Part shown: one piece after another, positions 1 through 5,287 of the stretch
How positions within the stretch are numbered: the stretch's first letter is position 1
Layout of the letters: every line of letters starts with the position of its first letter
Program-made: the position numbers and the translations under genes
Source of the DNA: Acidimicrobiaceae bacterium
GTDB taxonomy: Bacteria; Actinomycetota; Acidimicrobiia; Acidimicrobiales; Ilumatobacteraceae
Assembly: GCA_947458565.1 (NCBI GenBank)
Contig: CANGZK010000058.1
Coordinates: 1 to 7,206, forward strand
DNA length: 7,206 nt
Direction: 5' to 3'
The notes under the pieces: model-generated
What the model saw: the letters and a program-made list of their open reading frames with translations, nothing else
Told to the model about the DNA's origin: nothing
The model's database searches: none

Positions 1-497
1 ACACCAACACCAGTCTTCGCCGAGATACGCAAGATATCTTCGGAAGGCATACCCACGACCTTTTCAATTTCCTTTGCATAGCGGTCTGGGTCTGCAGCTG
101 GCAAGTCAATCTTGTTGATCACTGCAACAATTTCGAGATTGCTTTCGAGAGCCAAGTAACAGTTGGCAAGAGTTTGTGCTTCAATCCCCTGCGCGGCATC
201 GACAACAAGCACAACGCCTTCGCATGCTGCGAGCGAACGACTTACTTCATACCCGAAGTCGACGTGACCAGGTGTATCGATGAGGTGAAACGTATGACCC
301 TTCCAAGGCACGCGCACATTTTGTGCCTTGATCGTGATGCCTCGCTCGCGCTCCAGATCCATCGAGTCCAAATATTGGGCACGCATGTCTCGCGACTGCA
401 CTGCCCCGGTCATCTCCAAAATGCGGTCGGAAAGGGTCGACTTACCGTGGTCGATGTGAGCGATGATCGAGAAATTGCGGATTGTTGCGAGATCCAT
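1..497 (-). CDS. lepA: Elongation factor 4 (LepA), N-terminal part, cut by the window edge
   Basis: This is the translational GTPase EF4/LepA, which binds the ribosome and acts on elongation or on 30S maturation. The first 165 residues are present, covering most of the GTPase domain. Visible GTPase motifs are G1 AHIDHGKST (residues 13-21), the switch I segment RGITIKA (52-58), G3 DTPGHVDF (74-81) and G4 NKID (128-131). The sequence DLATIRNFSIIAHIDHGKST is characteristic of LepA rather than EF-G or TypA. The ATG at 497 is well supported because an in-frame TGA lies four codons upstream. No Shine-Dalgarno site precedes it. The remaining two thirds of the protein lie beyond position 1. The gene is divergent from rpsT. 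Family assignment is near certain. Confidence 0.97.
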   Translation of the reverse strand, partial: MDLATIRNFSIIAHIDHGKSTLSDRILEMTGAVQSRDMRAQYLDSMDLERERGITIKAQNVRVPWKGHTFHLIDTPGHVDFGYEVSRSLAACEGVVLVVDAAQGIEAQTLANCYLALESNLEIVAVINKIDLPAADPDRYAKEIEKVVGMPSEDILRISAKTGVG

Positions 498-558
498 TGA
501 GGCGATTCAGTTCTGCTGGGCCAGGTTTTGTTGGTGACGATGGCGCTACAGCCCTCAA

Positions 559-564
559 ATTCTA
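559..564 (-). promoter_or_regulatory. Possible -10 element for lepA
   Basis: Reading the minus strand, TAGAAT lies about 61 bases upstream of the lepA ATG and fits TATAAT at five of six positions. No good -35 hexamer sits at the expected distance (the best is a GCGACT-like match). If used, it would give an untranslated leader of roughly 50-55 bases without a Shine-Dalgarno site. This is a sequence match only. Confidence 0.22.
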
Positions 565-567
565 CAG

Positions 568-597
568 TTGGGGCTACGCCCTAGTCGCTGTTAGCCT
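568..597 (+). promoter_or_regulatory. Possible rpsT promoter
   Basis: TTGGGG (568-573) and TAGCCT (592-597) are separated by 18 bases. They match the -35 and -10 consensus only partly (three of six each), but TAGCCT fits the TANNNT form common in actinobacteria. The predicted transcript would begin near 604, directly at the small hairpin at 605-619, leaving a leader of about 44 bases. A second short inverted repeat, GGGC-TAC-GCCC (571-581), lies in the spacer. Support is weak. Confidence 0.22.
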
Positions 598-604
598 GAG
601 CAGT

Positions 605-619
605 CCTGAAATCTTCAGG
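605..619 (+). promoter_or_regulatory. Perfect hairpin in the rpsT 5' region
   Basis: CCTGAA-ATC-TTCAGG is a perfect 6-bp inverted repeat with a 3-base loop, ending 28 bases before the rpsT start codon. It is too short and lacks a T-run, so it is not a convincing terminator on either strand. It could be an mRNA leader structure, since S20 synthesis is autoregulated in E. coli, or a protein-binding palindrome in this divergent region. The repeat is directly visible; its role is speculative. Confidence 0.35.
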
Positions 620-647
620 GTGTCTAACGAAAGAATGGGTAGTCGAA

Positions 648-902
648 GTGGCAAATATCAAGAGCCAAAAGAAGCGAATTCTCACCAACGCCAAGGCCAC
701 CTCGCGTAACCGCGCGACGAAGAGCGAAGTGCGTACCCGCTTGAAGAACGCCACCGAGACAATCGGTACACCTGAGAACCCAGAGGCATTGCGCCTTGCC
801 GTTAAGCGCCTCGATATGGCCGCTTCAAAGCGCGTCATTCACCCTCGTCAAGCTGCTCGCAAAAAGAGCCGCCTGATGAAAAAAATCAACGCCGCGAAGT
901 AA
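648..902 (+). CDS. rpsT: 30S ribosomal protein S20
   Basis: The gene encodes an 84-residue basic protein, the usual length for S20 (bS20), which binds 16S rRNA and supports early 30S assembly. The N-terminus MANIKSQKKRI, the lysine- and arginine-rich helices and the C-terminal segment HPRQAARKKSRLMKKI are standard for the family. The start is GTG at 648, chosen because it gives the canonical MANIKS N-terminus. The upstream bases offer only a weak purine stretch (GAAAG, about 14 bases away) as a ribosome binding site. The gene is divergent from lepA. Its last 17 bases overlap the 3' end of holA on the other strand, so the two transcripts converge and overlap. The assignment is secure. Confidence 0.98.
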   Translation: MANIKSQKKRILTNAKATSRNRATKSEVRTRLKNATETIGTPENPEALRLAVKRLDMAASKRVIHPRQAARKKSRLMKKINAAK

Positions 903-1911
903 ACCCGCCGCCCGATTTTGCATGTTGCGGTGCGCCGCCCATGCGACTCAATCTTGCAACCAAGATTTCCATCGTTAATTCTTCGTCTAAATCCTTGCCT
1001 CCGCGCAGGTCAATGTCGGCTCTAGCAAGCAGTTGCAGTGCTGCAGAAATATTGGCAGCACCCAACCTTCTATACGTCTCCAAATATTTCTTACCCTGAA
1101 ATTCGCTTTTTGCACCAATGACTGCCATCGCTTCACTCGCAGTGTGTACTTCTGGCCCATCAAGTTTGAGAAGTTTTACATAATGATTGTGCAACAGTGC
1201 CATGAGCTGCATTGGGTGCGACTCACCACTTCGTATCATGCGTCGCAACATCGCAATTGCTTTGGCCGAGTTAGAAAGGTCGATTGCATCGGTCAAATCC
1301 CAAGGCATAACACTGCCCTCTTGACCAAGGAATGGTTCGATCTCGTCTACGGTCAGTTTCTTGTTGGTGCCATATGTGGAAACCAGTACTTCAATAATTG
1401 ATGGCAGCCTTGCTTGGTCTTGACCCAGCCACTCAATCAGCATCTTGAGCGCACCTGAATCAACTTTGAGACCCGCTTCGGTGAGTTGTTCTTGAAACCA
1501 CATCGAGAGTTCGTTGAATCGACTTGGTGGAGACGTATTTATGGTTGTCGCACCTGCTTGTTTGAGTGCATCAATTATCGATTTTGCAAGTTTGCCCGAA
1601 CCGGTGAGCACGAGTTGCGTGTCTTCAAGCGGCTGCGCAAGATACGCCACAAGCGGTTTGAGTTGATCAACGGTTGCTTCACCAATACCGCGCAACACCA
1701 CAACTCGGTCGCCACCAAAAAGCGAACCAGTCTGAGCCCCAACCATTGCATTGGCAATTTCTTGTTCTCGATCGTCGGCTCCCAGCGATTCCAAATCATG
1801 ACTCAGAAGCATGGTGTTGCGGTCGCCATCACCGATGAGCTGCGTGACAAGGTCGGAAAGTTTGACCGAAACCAATCTGGCATCACTGCCCGTAATCAAA
1901 TAGATCGCCAC
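886..1911 (-). CDS. holA: DNA polymerase III subunit delta
   Basis: This 341-residue protein matches the delta subunit of the clamp loader, which opens the beta sliding clamp during replication. Family features are the N-terminal VAIYLITGSDARL, the segment TGSLFGGDRVVVL (residues 61-73) in the N-terminal AAA+-like domain, and the C-terminal DLRGGKDLDEELTMEILVARL region of the collar domain. As usual for delta, no functional Walker A motif is seen. I chose GTG at 1911 as the start because the family's sequence begins exactly there. The frame stays open another 51 codons upstream, but those residues are unlike the family and run antiparallel to nothing conserved, lying under comEC coding sequence. 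The gene overlaps the comEC 3' end by 16 bp, which implies co-transcription and probable translational coupling. Its 3' end overlaps the rpsT 3' end by 17 bp. Confidence 0.93.
   Translation of the reverse strand: MAIYLITGSDARLVSVKLSDLVTQLIGDGDRNTMLLSHDLESLGADDREQEIANAMVGAQTGSLFGGDRVVVLRGIGEATVDQLKPLVAYLAQPLEDTQLVLTGSGKLAKSIIDALKQAGATTINTSPPSRFNELSMWFQEQLTEAGLKVDSGALKMLIEWLGQDQARLPSIIEVLVSTYGTNKKLTVDEIEPFLGQEGSVMPWDLTDAIDLSNSAKAIAMLRRMIRSGESHPMQLMALLHNHYVKLLKLDGPEVHTASEAMAVIGAKSEFQGKKYLETYRRLGAANISAALQLLARADIDLRGGKDLDEELTMEILVARLSRMGGAPQHAKSGGGFTSRR
920..967 (+). terminator. Two tandem hairpins just downstream of rpsT, possible terminator
   Basis: Starting 18 bases after the rpsT stop codon there is a GC-rich hairpin: GCATG (920-924) and GCGG (927-930) pair with CCGC (935-938) and CATGC (940-944) around a TGCG loop, with a small internal bulge. 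Six bases later a perfect 7-bp hairpin follows: AATCTTG (950-956), loop CAAC, CAAGATT (961-967), then TCC. The T-tract is very short, so a classical intrinsic terminator is not fully met. Both hairpins lie inside the 3' coding end of holA, the only place an rpsT terminator could be, because the two genes overlap. Confidence 0.35.
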
Positions 1912-3395
1912 GCCGATATTCTCGCAGAAATGACCAGCAAAGCCACGATGCACCAGACGTATGCATTGACACTGCCATGCATCGATATCCGTTCGCCGAG
2001 AACCGCAACCCACCAAACCCATCGCACGGCGACCCCAACAGGCCACATCAGTGCAGTCACGCACACAGTCATGAAAGCGCCGGTAGAGATTTGGGCCAAT
2101 ATTCCCGCCAACATCCCAAGCGGAATACCCACCAACATCACCGCGCCAGCAACAGGAACTGCGAGCAAGTTGGTGGCAAGCGCAATCACCGGCGCACTAT
2201 GGAAAACGATTGCCGTAATTGGCATCACCCCCAACTGTGCGCCCATCGTTGTAGAGAGCGCTGTTGAAAACCAAGCAGGCCCGGGGATGATCTTTGCGAG
2301 TTGTGGAGTGATGATCAGTAGCCCCAACGTGGCTGAACTCGACATCCAAAACCCAACCGCCCACGCAAGAAGTGGATCACACACAATGAGCACAATGATT
2401 GCGAGTCCGAGCATGCGTCTAGCGGGTGTGTCACGCCCTCGTGCAGTGCCAAGAGCAACGAACCCAGCCATCATCGCTGCACGCAACACCGAAGGCTCGC
2501 CTCGAGTCACGATGGTAAACCACATCAGCACAAACAGTGTGAGACCAAATCTCCACGACGATCGAGCACGCATCAACAACGGGGCCATCACCGTCAATAG
2601 AAATGCAACATTTTGTCCTGAAACAGCAGTGAGATGCGATAAACCACTATTTCGAAACGCGGTAATCATTTCGGCCGGCTGCTCGCGATCATCACCGATT
2701 ATCAAACCCATGAAGAGCGCCCCCTCGTCTCGGGGCAAAACATCTGCCGAGTCTTGTAGTGAATTGCGAATGTTGTTGGCACTCAAATACAGCACAGAAC
2801 CATTGCCAAAACTCTCGCTCACTTCACGAACGGCAAAAGTTCCCACAATGTGTCGGTATGACAACCGGTGTTGTTTACTCGCTTCAAGACGCAAACGATC
2901 GCCAGAAACTTGCATCACCTCGCCTACTCGGCGATTGCTCAATCTTCTACCGGGTAATCCATACGCATAAACGATGAACCTCTCGCCATCTAGCTGCAAT
3001 ACGGTCTGCACTCCTCCGTTGCGCCACTGTGGGTCTTCCACCACCTTGGCTGCGCCATGAAACGATCCCAAGCGAGGCTGCACAAGTTGATTCCACGAAT
3101 GAGCGCCCAAACACGCACCTGAAAATGCGAACAAAATCAACATTGTTAGCAAGAAAAGATTTCCCCTGCGCAATGCACTAGCGACAATCAAAACAGCACT
3201 GACGCACACACTGACAACAACATGATCTGCGATTTTGGTCGACATTCGCGAGGAAACCAACAACACAATCGCCAACAACAAGACAGAGTTGTCGCTGAGT
3301 TGAGGCAGATGCCCACCTTGGCTATGTCGCGTCTCGTACGATTGAGTTATGTCAAATGTGGAAACTTCGCAACCGCGCGCGCGTTCGCCGCGCAT
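1896..3395 (-). CDS. comEC: ComEC/Rec2-family DNA uptake channel, short form (start uncertain)
   Basis: This is a polytopic inner-membrane protein of the ComEC/Rec2 family, which carries single-stranded DNA across the membrane during transformation. Numbered from the ATG at 3395 (499 residues), it has three N-terminal membrane segments (about 37-97), a soluble OB-like region (about 112-210), then the competence domain with GLIIGDD (230-236), GLSHLTAVSGQNVA (251-264) and PSVLRAA (301-307), followed by many hydrophobic helices to the C-terminus. It ends straight after this domain, so the C-terminal metallo-beta-lactamase-like domain of Bacillus-type ComEC is absent. The shorter layout is known in actinobacteria. 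The start is ambiguous: ATG at 3395 overlaps the divergent membrane-protein gene by 47 bp, while TTG (3281), GTG (3266) or ATG (3245) avoid overlap but cut into the first helix. Homology begins near residue 30. Confidence 0.88.
   Translation of the reverse strand: MRGERARGCEVSTFDITQSYETRHSQGGHLPQLSDNSVLLLAIVLLVSSRMSTKIADHVVVSVCVSAVLIVASALRRGNLFLLTMLILFAFSGACLGAHSWNQLVQPRLGSFHGAAKVVEDPQWRNGGVQTVLQLDGERFIVYAYGLPGRRLSNRRVGEVMQVSGDRLRLEASKQHRLSYRHIVGTFAVREVSESFGNGSVLYLSANNIRNSLQDSADVLPRDEGALFMGLIIGDDREQPAEMITAFRNSGLSHLTAVSGQNVAFLLTVMAPLLMRARSSWRFGLTLFVLMWFTIVTRGEPSVLRAAMMAGFVALGTARGRDTPARRMLGLAIIVLIVCDPLLAWAVGFWMSSSATLGLLIITPQLAKIIPGPAWFSTALSTTMGAQLGVMPITAIVFHSAPVIALATNLLAVPVAGAVMLVGIPLGMLAGILAQISTGAFMTVCVTALMWPVGVAVRWVWWVAVLGERISMHGSVNAYVWCIVALLVISARISAWRSI
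3337..3342 (+). promoter_or_regulatory. Possible -10 element of a leaderless promoter for the membrane-protein gene
   Basis: TACGAT fits TANNNT and ends six bases before the ATG at 3349, the spacing expected if transcription starts at the initiation codon. It overlaps an 8-bp palindrome, TCGTACGA (3334-3341). No clear -35 is visible and no Shine-Dalgarno site precedes the ATG, which fits a leaderless mRNA. Confidence is limited because TANNNT is a short motif. Confidence 0.35.
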
Positions 3396-3798
3396 TGTCG
3401 TTGACGGCATCATCGCCAACCGCAATCTGGTGCGTAAGCGCGGCGGTGTTGTGGCTGTAGCCATGAGCGCCTCACTCGCATTGTTAGGACTGATTTTGTT
3501 GGCGCTTCCCGGCTCACTGCTTGGCATACTTGGCTATCTGATCTTGGTGATTGCACTGCCCGTGTTGTCCATCGCAGGAATTCCTGCAGTTTCCACTTTT
3601 GCAAGTTACGCAATTGCCACTTTGGCGAGTGCCGCTATTTGGTTCGGCCTTGGCCAAGTGTCGGCAATACGTGCAACTCGTCGCGCAGTTGCTGGCTGGC
3701 CCGAATGGGCACGCGAATTTCGGCCACTTGCCATTGGTGTTGCAATTGGCTCCGTAATGGCTTTGGCGCTCAGTGGCATCGTGCTCGGCGCGTTGTAA
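3349..3798 (+). CDS. Putative four-helix membrane protein, family not recognised
   Basis: I do not recognise this 149-residue protein. It has a charged N-terminal tail (residues 1-32, with RKR at 29-31), then four predicted membrane segments: about 33-53, 56-79, 84-104 and 127-149. Between helices three and four is a basic, tryptophan-containing loop (IRATRRAVAGWPEWAREFRP, 107-126), the only long soluble segment besides the tail. The C-terminus ends within the last helix. The coherent helix pattern, the positive-charge distribution and a good -10 element argue that it is a real gene rather than an antisense shadow. It lies on the opposite strand between comEA (convergent, 9-base gap) and comEC (divergent, overlapping or abutting starts), thereby splitting the competence genes. 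A role in DNA uptake is possible by position only. Confidence 0.72.
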   Translation: MSNVETSQPRARSPRIVVDGIIANRNLVRKRGGVVAVAMSASLALLGLILLALPGSLLGILGYLILVIALPVLSIAGIPAVSTFASYAIATLASAAIWFGLGQVSAIRATRRAVAGWPEWAREFRPLAIGVAIGSVMALALSGIVLGAL

Positions 3799-3807
3799 CT
3801 CTGGCAT

Positions 3808-4503
3808 TCACACACGCACTCGAGCGCGCATCGCTGCAAGTTTTGATGGCCCGATACCGCGCACATTGAGCAAATCGTCCACGGATGCATATGGTCCGTT
3901 TGCAACGCGGTAGTCAATGATGGCCTGAGCAGTCGAAGGACCAACTCCTGGCAGCGAATCAAGATCGCTCAATGATGCACTATTGAGATCAACGATTCCT
4001 GGAACAGCAGTGGCGCTAGTACCACCGACCGCACCAACAACAGCAGTGCCGGCAGTGGGAAGGTTGATGCCTGCATGTGGTCGTGGCAATTTGACTCGAG
4101 GTGTTGAACCAATGCGCGGAATGAAAACCTGTGCGGCGTCTACGAGCGGTGCTGCAAGATTGACTACAACTAAATCGGCTGCAGATGTAGCGCCACCAGC
4201 CGCTTGAACTGCATCAATCATTCGCGCTGTTGGTAACAACACATACACCCCTGGCTTTGCCACTTCACCCGATACATAAACAGTGATGCGAGACACTGGC
4301 ATTGCGGGAATCGCGACAGAATCTGTGCCGACAGAACTTGCAGCAATTGTTGATGATGCAAATGGAATCGTCGATTCGGGTGGCGGCGGCGGTACTCGCA
4401 CCACCCACCAAACTCCGACAACCATCACGATCACACCAAATGCTGATGCCAAAATGCGGCTAAATCCGACCCAACGAATGAGTTCAGTAAGTCGTTGGTG
4501 CAC
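3808..4503 (-). CDS. comEA: ComEA-family DNA-binding competence protein
   Basis: This 231-residue protein has the full ComEA layout. A membrane anchor spans about 16-36, followed by a proline run (PPPPP, 38-42) and a low-complexity linker. An SLBB domain follows (about 72-132, with ITVYVSGEVAKPGVY and AAGG). A second alanine/glycine/threonine-rich linker leads to a C-terminal tandem helix-hairpin-helix domain (VDLNSAS 171-177, LPGVGPSTAQAIIDYR 184-199, GIGPSKLAAMR 216-226). The helix-hairpin-helix pair binds double-stranded DNA outside the membrane and hands it to the ComEC channel. The start is GTG at 4503, 19 bases after the stop codon of the thioredoxin gene on the same strand, so co-transcription is likely. 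There is no clear Shine-Dalgarno site. It converges with the membrane-protein gene at 3798. Confidence 0.93.
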   Translation of the reverse strand: MHQRLTELIRWVGFSRILASAFGVIVMVVGVWWVVRVPPPPPESTIPFASSTIAASSVGTDSVAIPAMPVSRITVYVSGEVAKPGVYVLLPTARMIDAVQAAGGATSAADLVVVNLAAPLVDAAQVFIPRIGSTPRVKLPRPHAGINLPTAGTAVVGAVGGTSATAVPGIVDLNSASLSDLDSLPGVGPSTAQAIIDYRVANGPYASVDDLLNVRGIGPSKLAAMRARVRV

Positions 4504-4522
4504 GACCCAATGTGTGCGGCAA

Positions 4523-5227
4523 CTAGAAGAGTTGTGCAGTCAATCTTTTTCGGTGACCAGCGCTACGAGGGTCGAGTGGTCCCATCGCCTCCATGATGTC
4601 TAGATACTTTTTGCGCGCGCCTTCATCAGCTTTAACTTGGGGCAACAAGGCAGCTAGTTGTACGTCGTAATCATCAGTCGGTGCAAATGCGGCGCGAGCC
4701 GCAGCGATTACTACTCGAACCTTGTCGGTTTCGGGCACCAAAGACAGCACACCCAATGCGCCAGTCACATCGCCGTTTGCAAGCAACAACTCTGCAAGTT
4801 GAATCGCAATGCTCTCGTCGCCAGGCTTGAGCACAAAAGCTTCACGCAAACTTGCCTCGTCGCCAGCGCTCACTAACGACTCCACGGTCGGTGCGCCACC
4901 CTCAGGCATCAGTGATTGCACAAATTCTGCGATCACGTGCTCGGACTGCGCACCAACGAACCCATCAAACATTGCTCCATCTTTCAGTGCATACACCGCC
5001 GGAATTGACTGCACTTTAAATGCGGCTGAGATGGCAGGATTTTCGTCGACATTTACCTTTGCAAGTATCACTCTGCCTCCGGTGGCATCAGTGAGTTTTT
5101 CGAGGATTGGTCCGATTGTTTTGCATGGCCCACACCATGGCGCCCACAAATCAACAATGACGGGAGTTGTCTTTGACCGCTCTAAGACCTCCACCTGAAA
5201 CGTTGCATCGGTTACATCGATCGCCAT
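4523..5227 (-). CDS. Thioredoxin-domain protein with C-terminal helical (TPR-like) extension, CnoX/YbbN-like
   Basis: Numbered from the ATG at 5227 the protein has 234 residues. An N-terminal thioredoxin domain (about 1-107) carries the intact redox site WCGPC (C32, C35) and the cis-proline segment SIPAVYAL (P76). No signal peptide is present, so it is cytoplasmic. The second half (about 115-234) is alpha-helical with TPR-like repeats and ends in YLDIMEAMG and a RLTAQLF tail, as in the CnoX/YbbN group, which act as redox-active holdases or co-chaperones. The WCGPC pair implies real thiol-disulfide activity. E. coli CnoX, by contrast, has lost one cysteine. An upstream GTG at 5233 is also in frame and would add two residues; I prefer the ATG because it lies seven bases after a TATCGT hexamer. 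It is upstream of comEA on the same strand. Confidence 0.92.
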   Translation of the reverse strand: MAIDVTDATFQVEVLERSKTTPVIVDLWAPWCGPCKTIGPILEKLTDATGGRVILAKVNVDENPAISAAFKVQSIPAVYALKDGAMFDGFVGAQSEHVIAEFVQSLMPEGGAPTVESLVSAGDEASLREAFVLKPGDESIAIQLAELLLANGDVTGALGVLSLVPETDKVRVVIAAARAAFAPTDDYDVQLAALLPQVKADEGARKKYLDIMEAMGPLDPRSAGHRKRLTAQLF

Positions 5228-5234
5228 ACCCACG

Positions 5235-5240
5235 ACGATA
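5235..5240 (-). promoter_or_regulatory. Possible -10 element of a leaderless promoter for the thioredoxin gene
   Basis: On the minus strand TATCGT is followed by seven bases and then ATG (5227). This spacing would place the transcript start at or next to the start codon. No -35 match is seen (GGCCCC at the expected place). It supports ATG 5227 over the GTG at 5233, which would sit only one base after the hexamer. It is likely also the promoter for comEA, given the 19-base gap between the genes. Confidence 0.4.
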
Positions 5241-5249
5241 CTGCCGAGT

Positions 5250-5278
5250 ATGACTTGGGGGCCTTACTTGACTAAGTT
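5250..5278 (+). promoter_or_regulatory. Possible promoter for the phosphotransferase-PAC2 gene pair
   Basis: ATGACT (5250-5255, four of six matches to TTGACA) and TAAGTT (5273-5278, TANNNT) are separated by the ideal 17 bases. The ATG at 5288 lies nine bases after the -10, so the leader would be at most a few bases long. It sits back to back with the thioredoxin promoter in a 60-base divergent intergenic region. Confidence 0.4.
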
Positions 5279-5287
5279 TGCTCAACA

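Noticed and set aside
482..709. A 75-codon plus-strand frame overlapping the rpsT start.
   Set aside because: It spans the lepA start and the intergenic hairpins and runs into rpsT in a different frame, with no recognisable features.
1912..2064. A 51-codon N-terminal extension of holA.
   Set aside because: The extra residues are cysteine- and arginine-rich, unlike any delta subunit, and are in another frame of the comEC coding region. Homology starts at GTG 1911.
1486..2970. A 494-codon open frame on the plus strand across holA and comEC.
   Set aside because: It is antisense to two confidently assigned genes, and its translation is rich in threonine, asparagine, histidine and arginine with no domain-like or hydrophobic pattern. 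It looks like a by-product of codon use on the other strand.
3350..3355. A consensus TTGACA on the minus strand as a -35 box for comEC.
   Set aside because: No TANNNT hexamer lies 16-19 bases downstream, and the bases coincide with the start codon and second codon of the plus-strand gene, so the match may be chance.
3396..3527. Extension of comEC to ATG 3527.
   Set aside because: The added 44 residues lie entirely antisense to the membrane-protein gene, have low-complexity composition and do not resemble a ComEC N-terminus.
3606..3962. A 118-codon minus-strand frame spanning the membrane-protein gene and the comEA 3' end.
   Set aside because: It overlaps comEA in another frame and has no membrane or domain pattern. 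It does not reconstitute missing ComEC sequence.
4809..5198. A 129-codon plus-strand frame across the thioredoxin gene.
   Set aside because: It is antisense to a thioredoxin with an intact active site, and its serine/threonine-rich translation has no recognisable domain.
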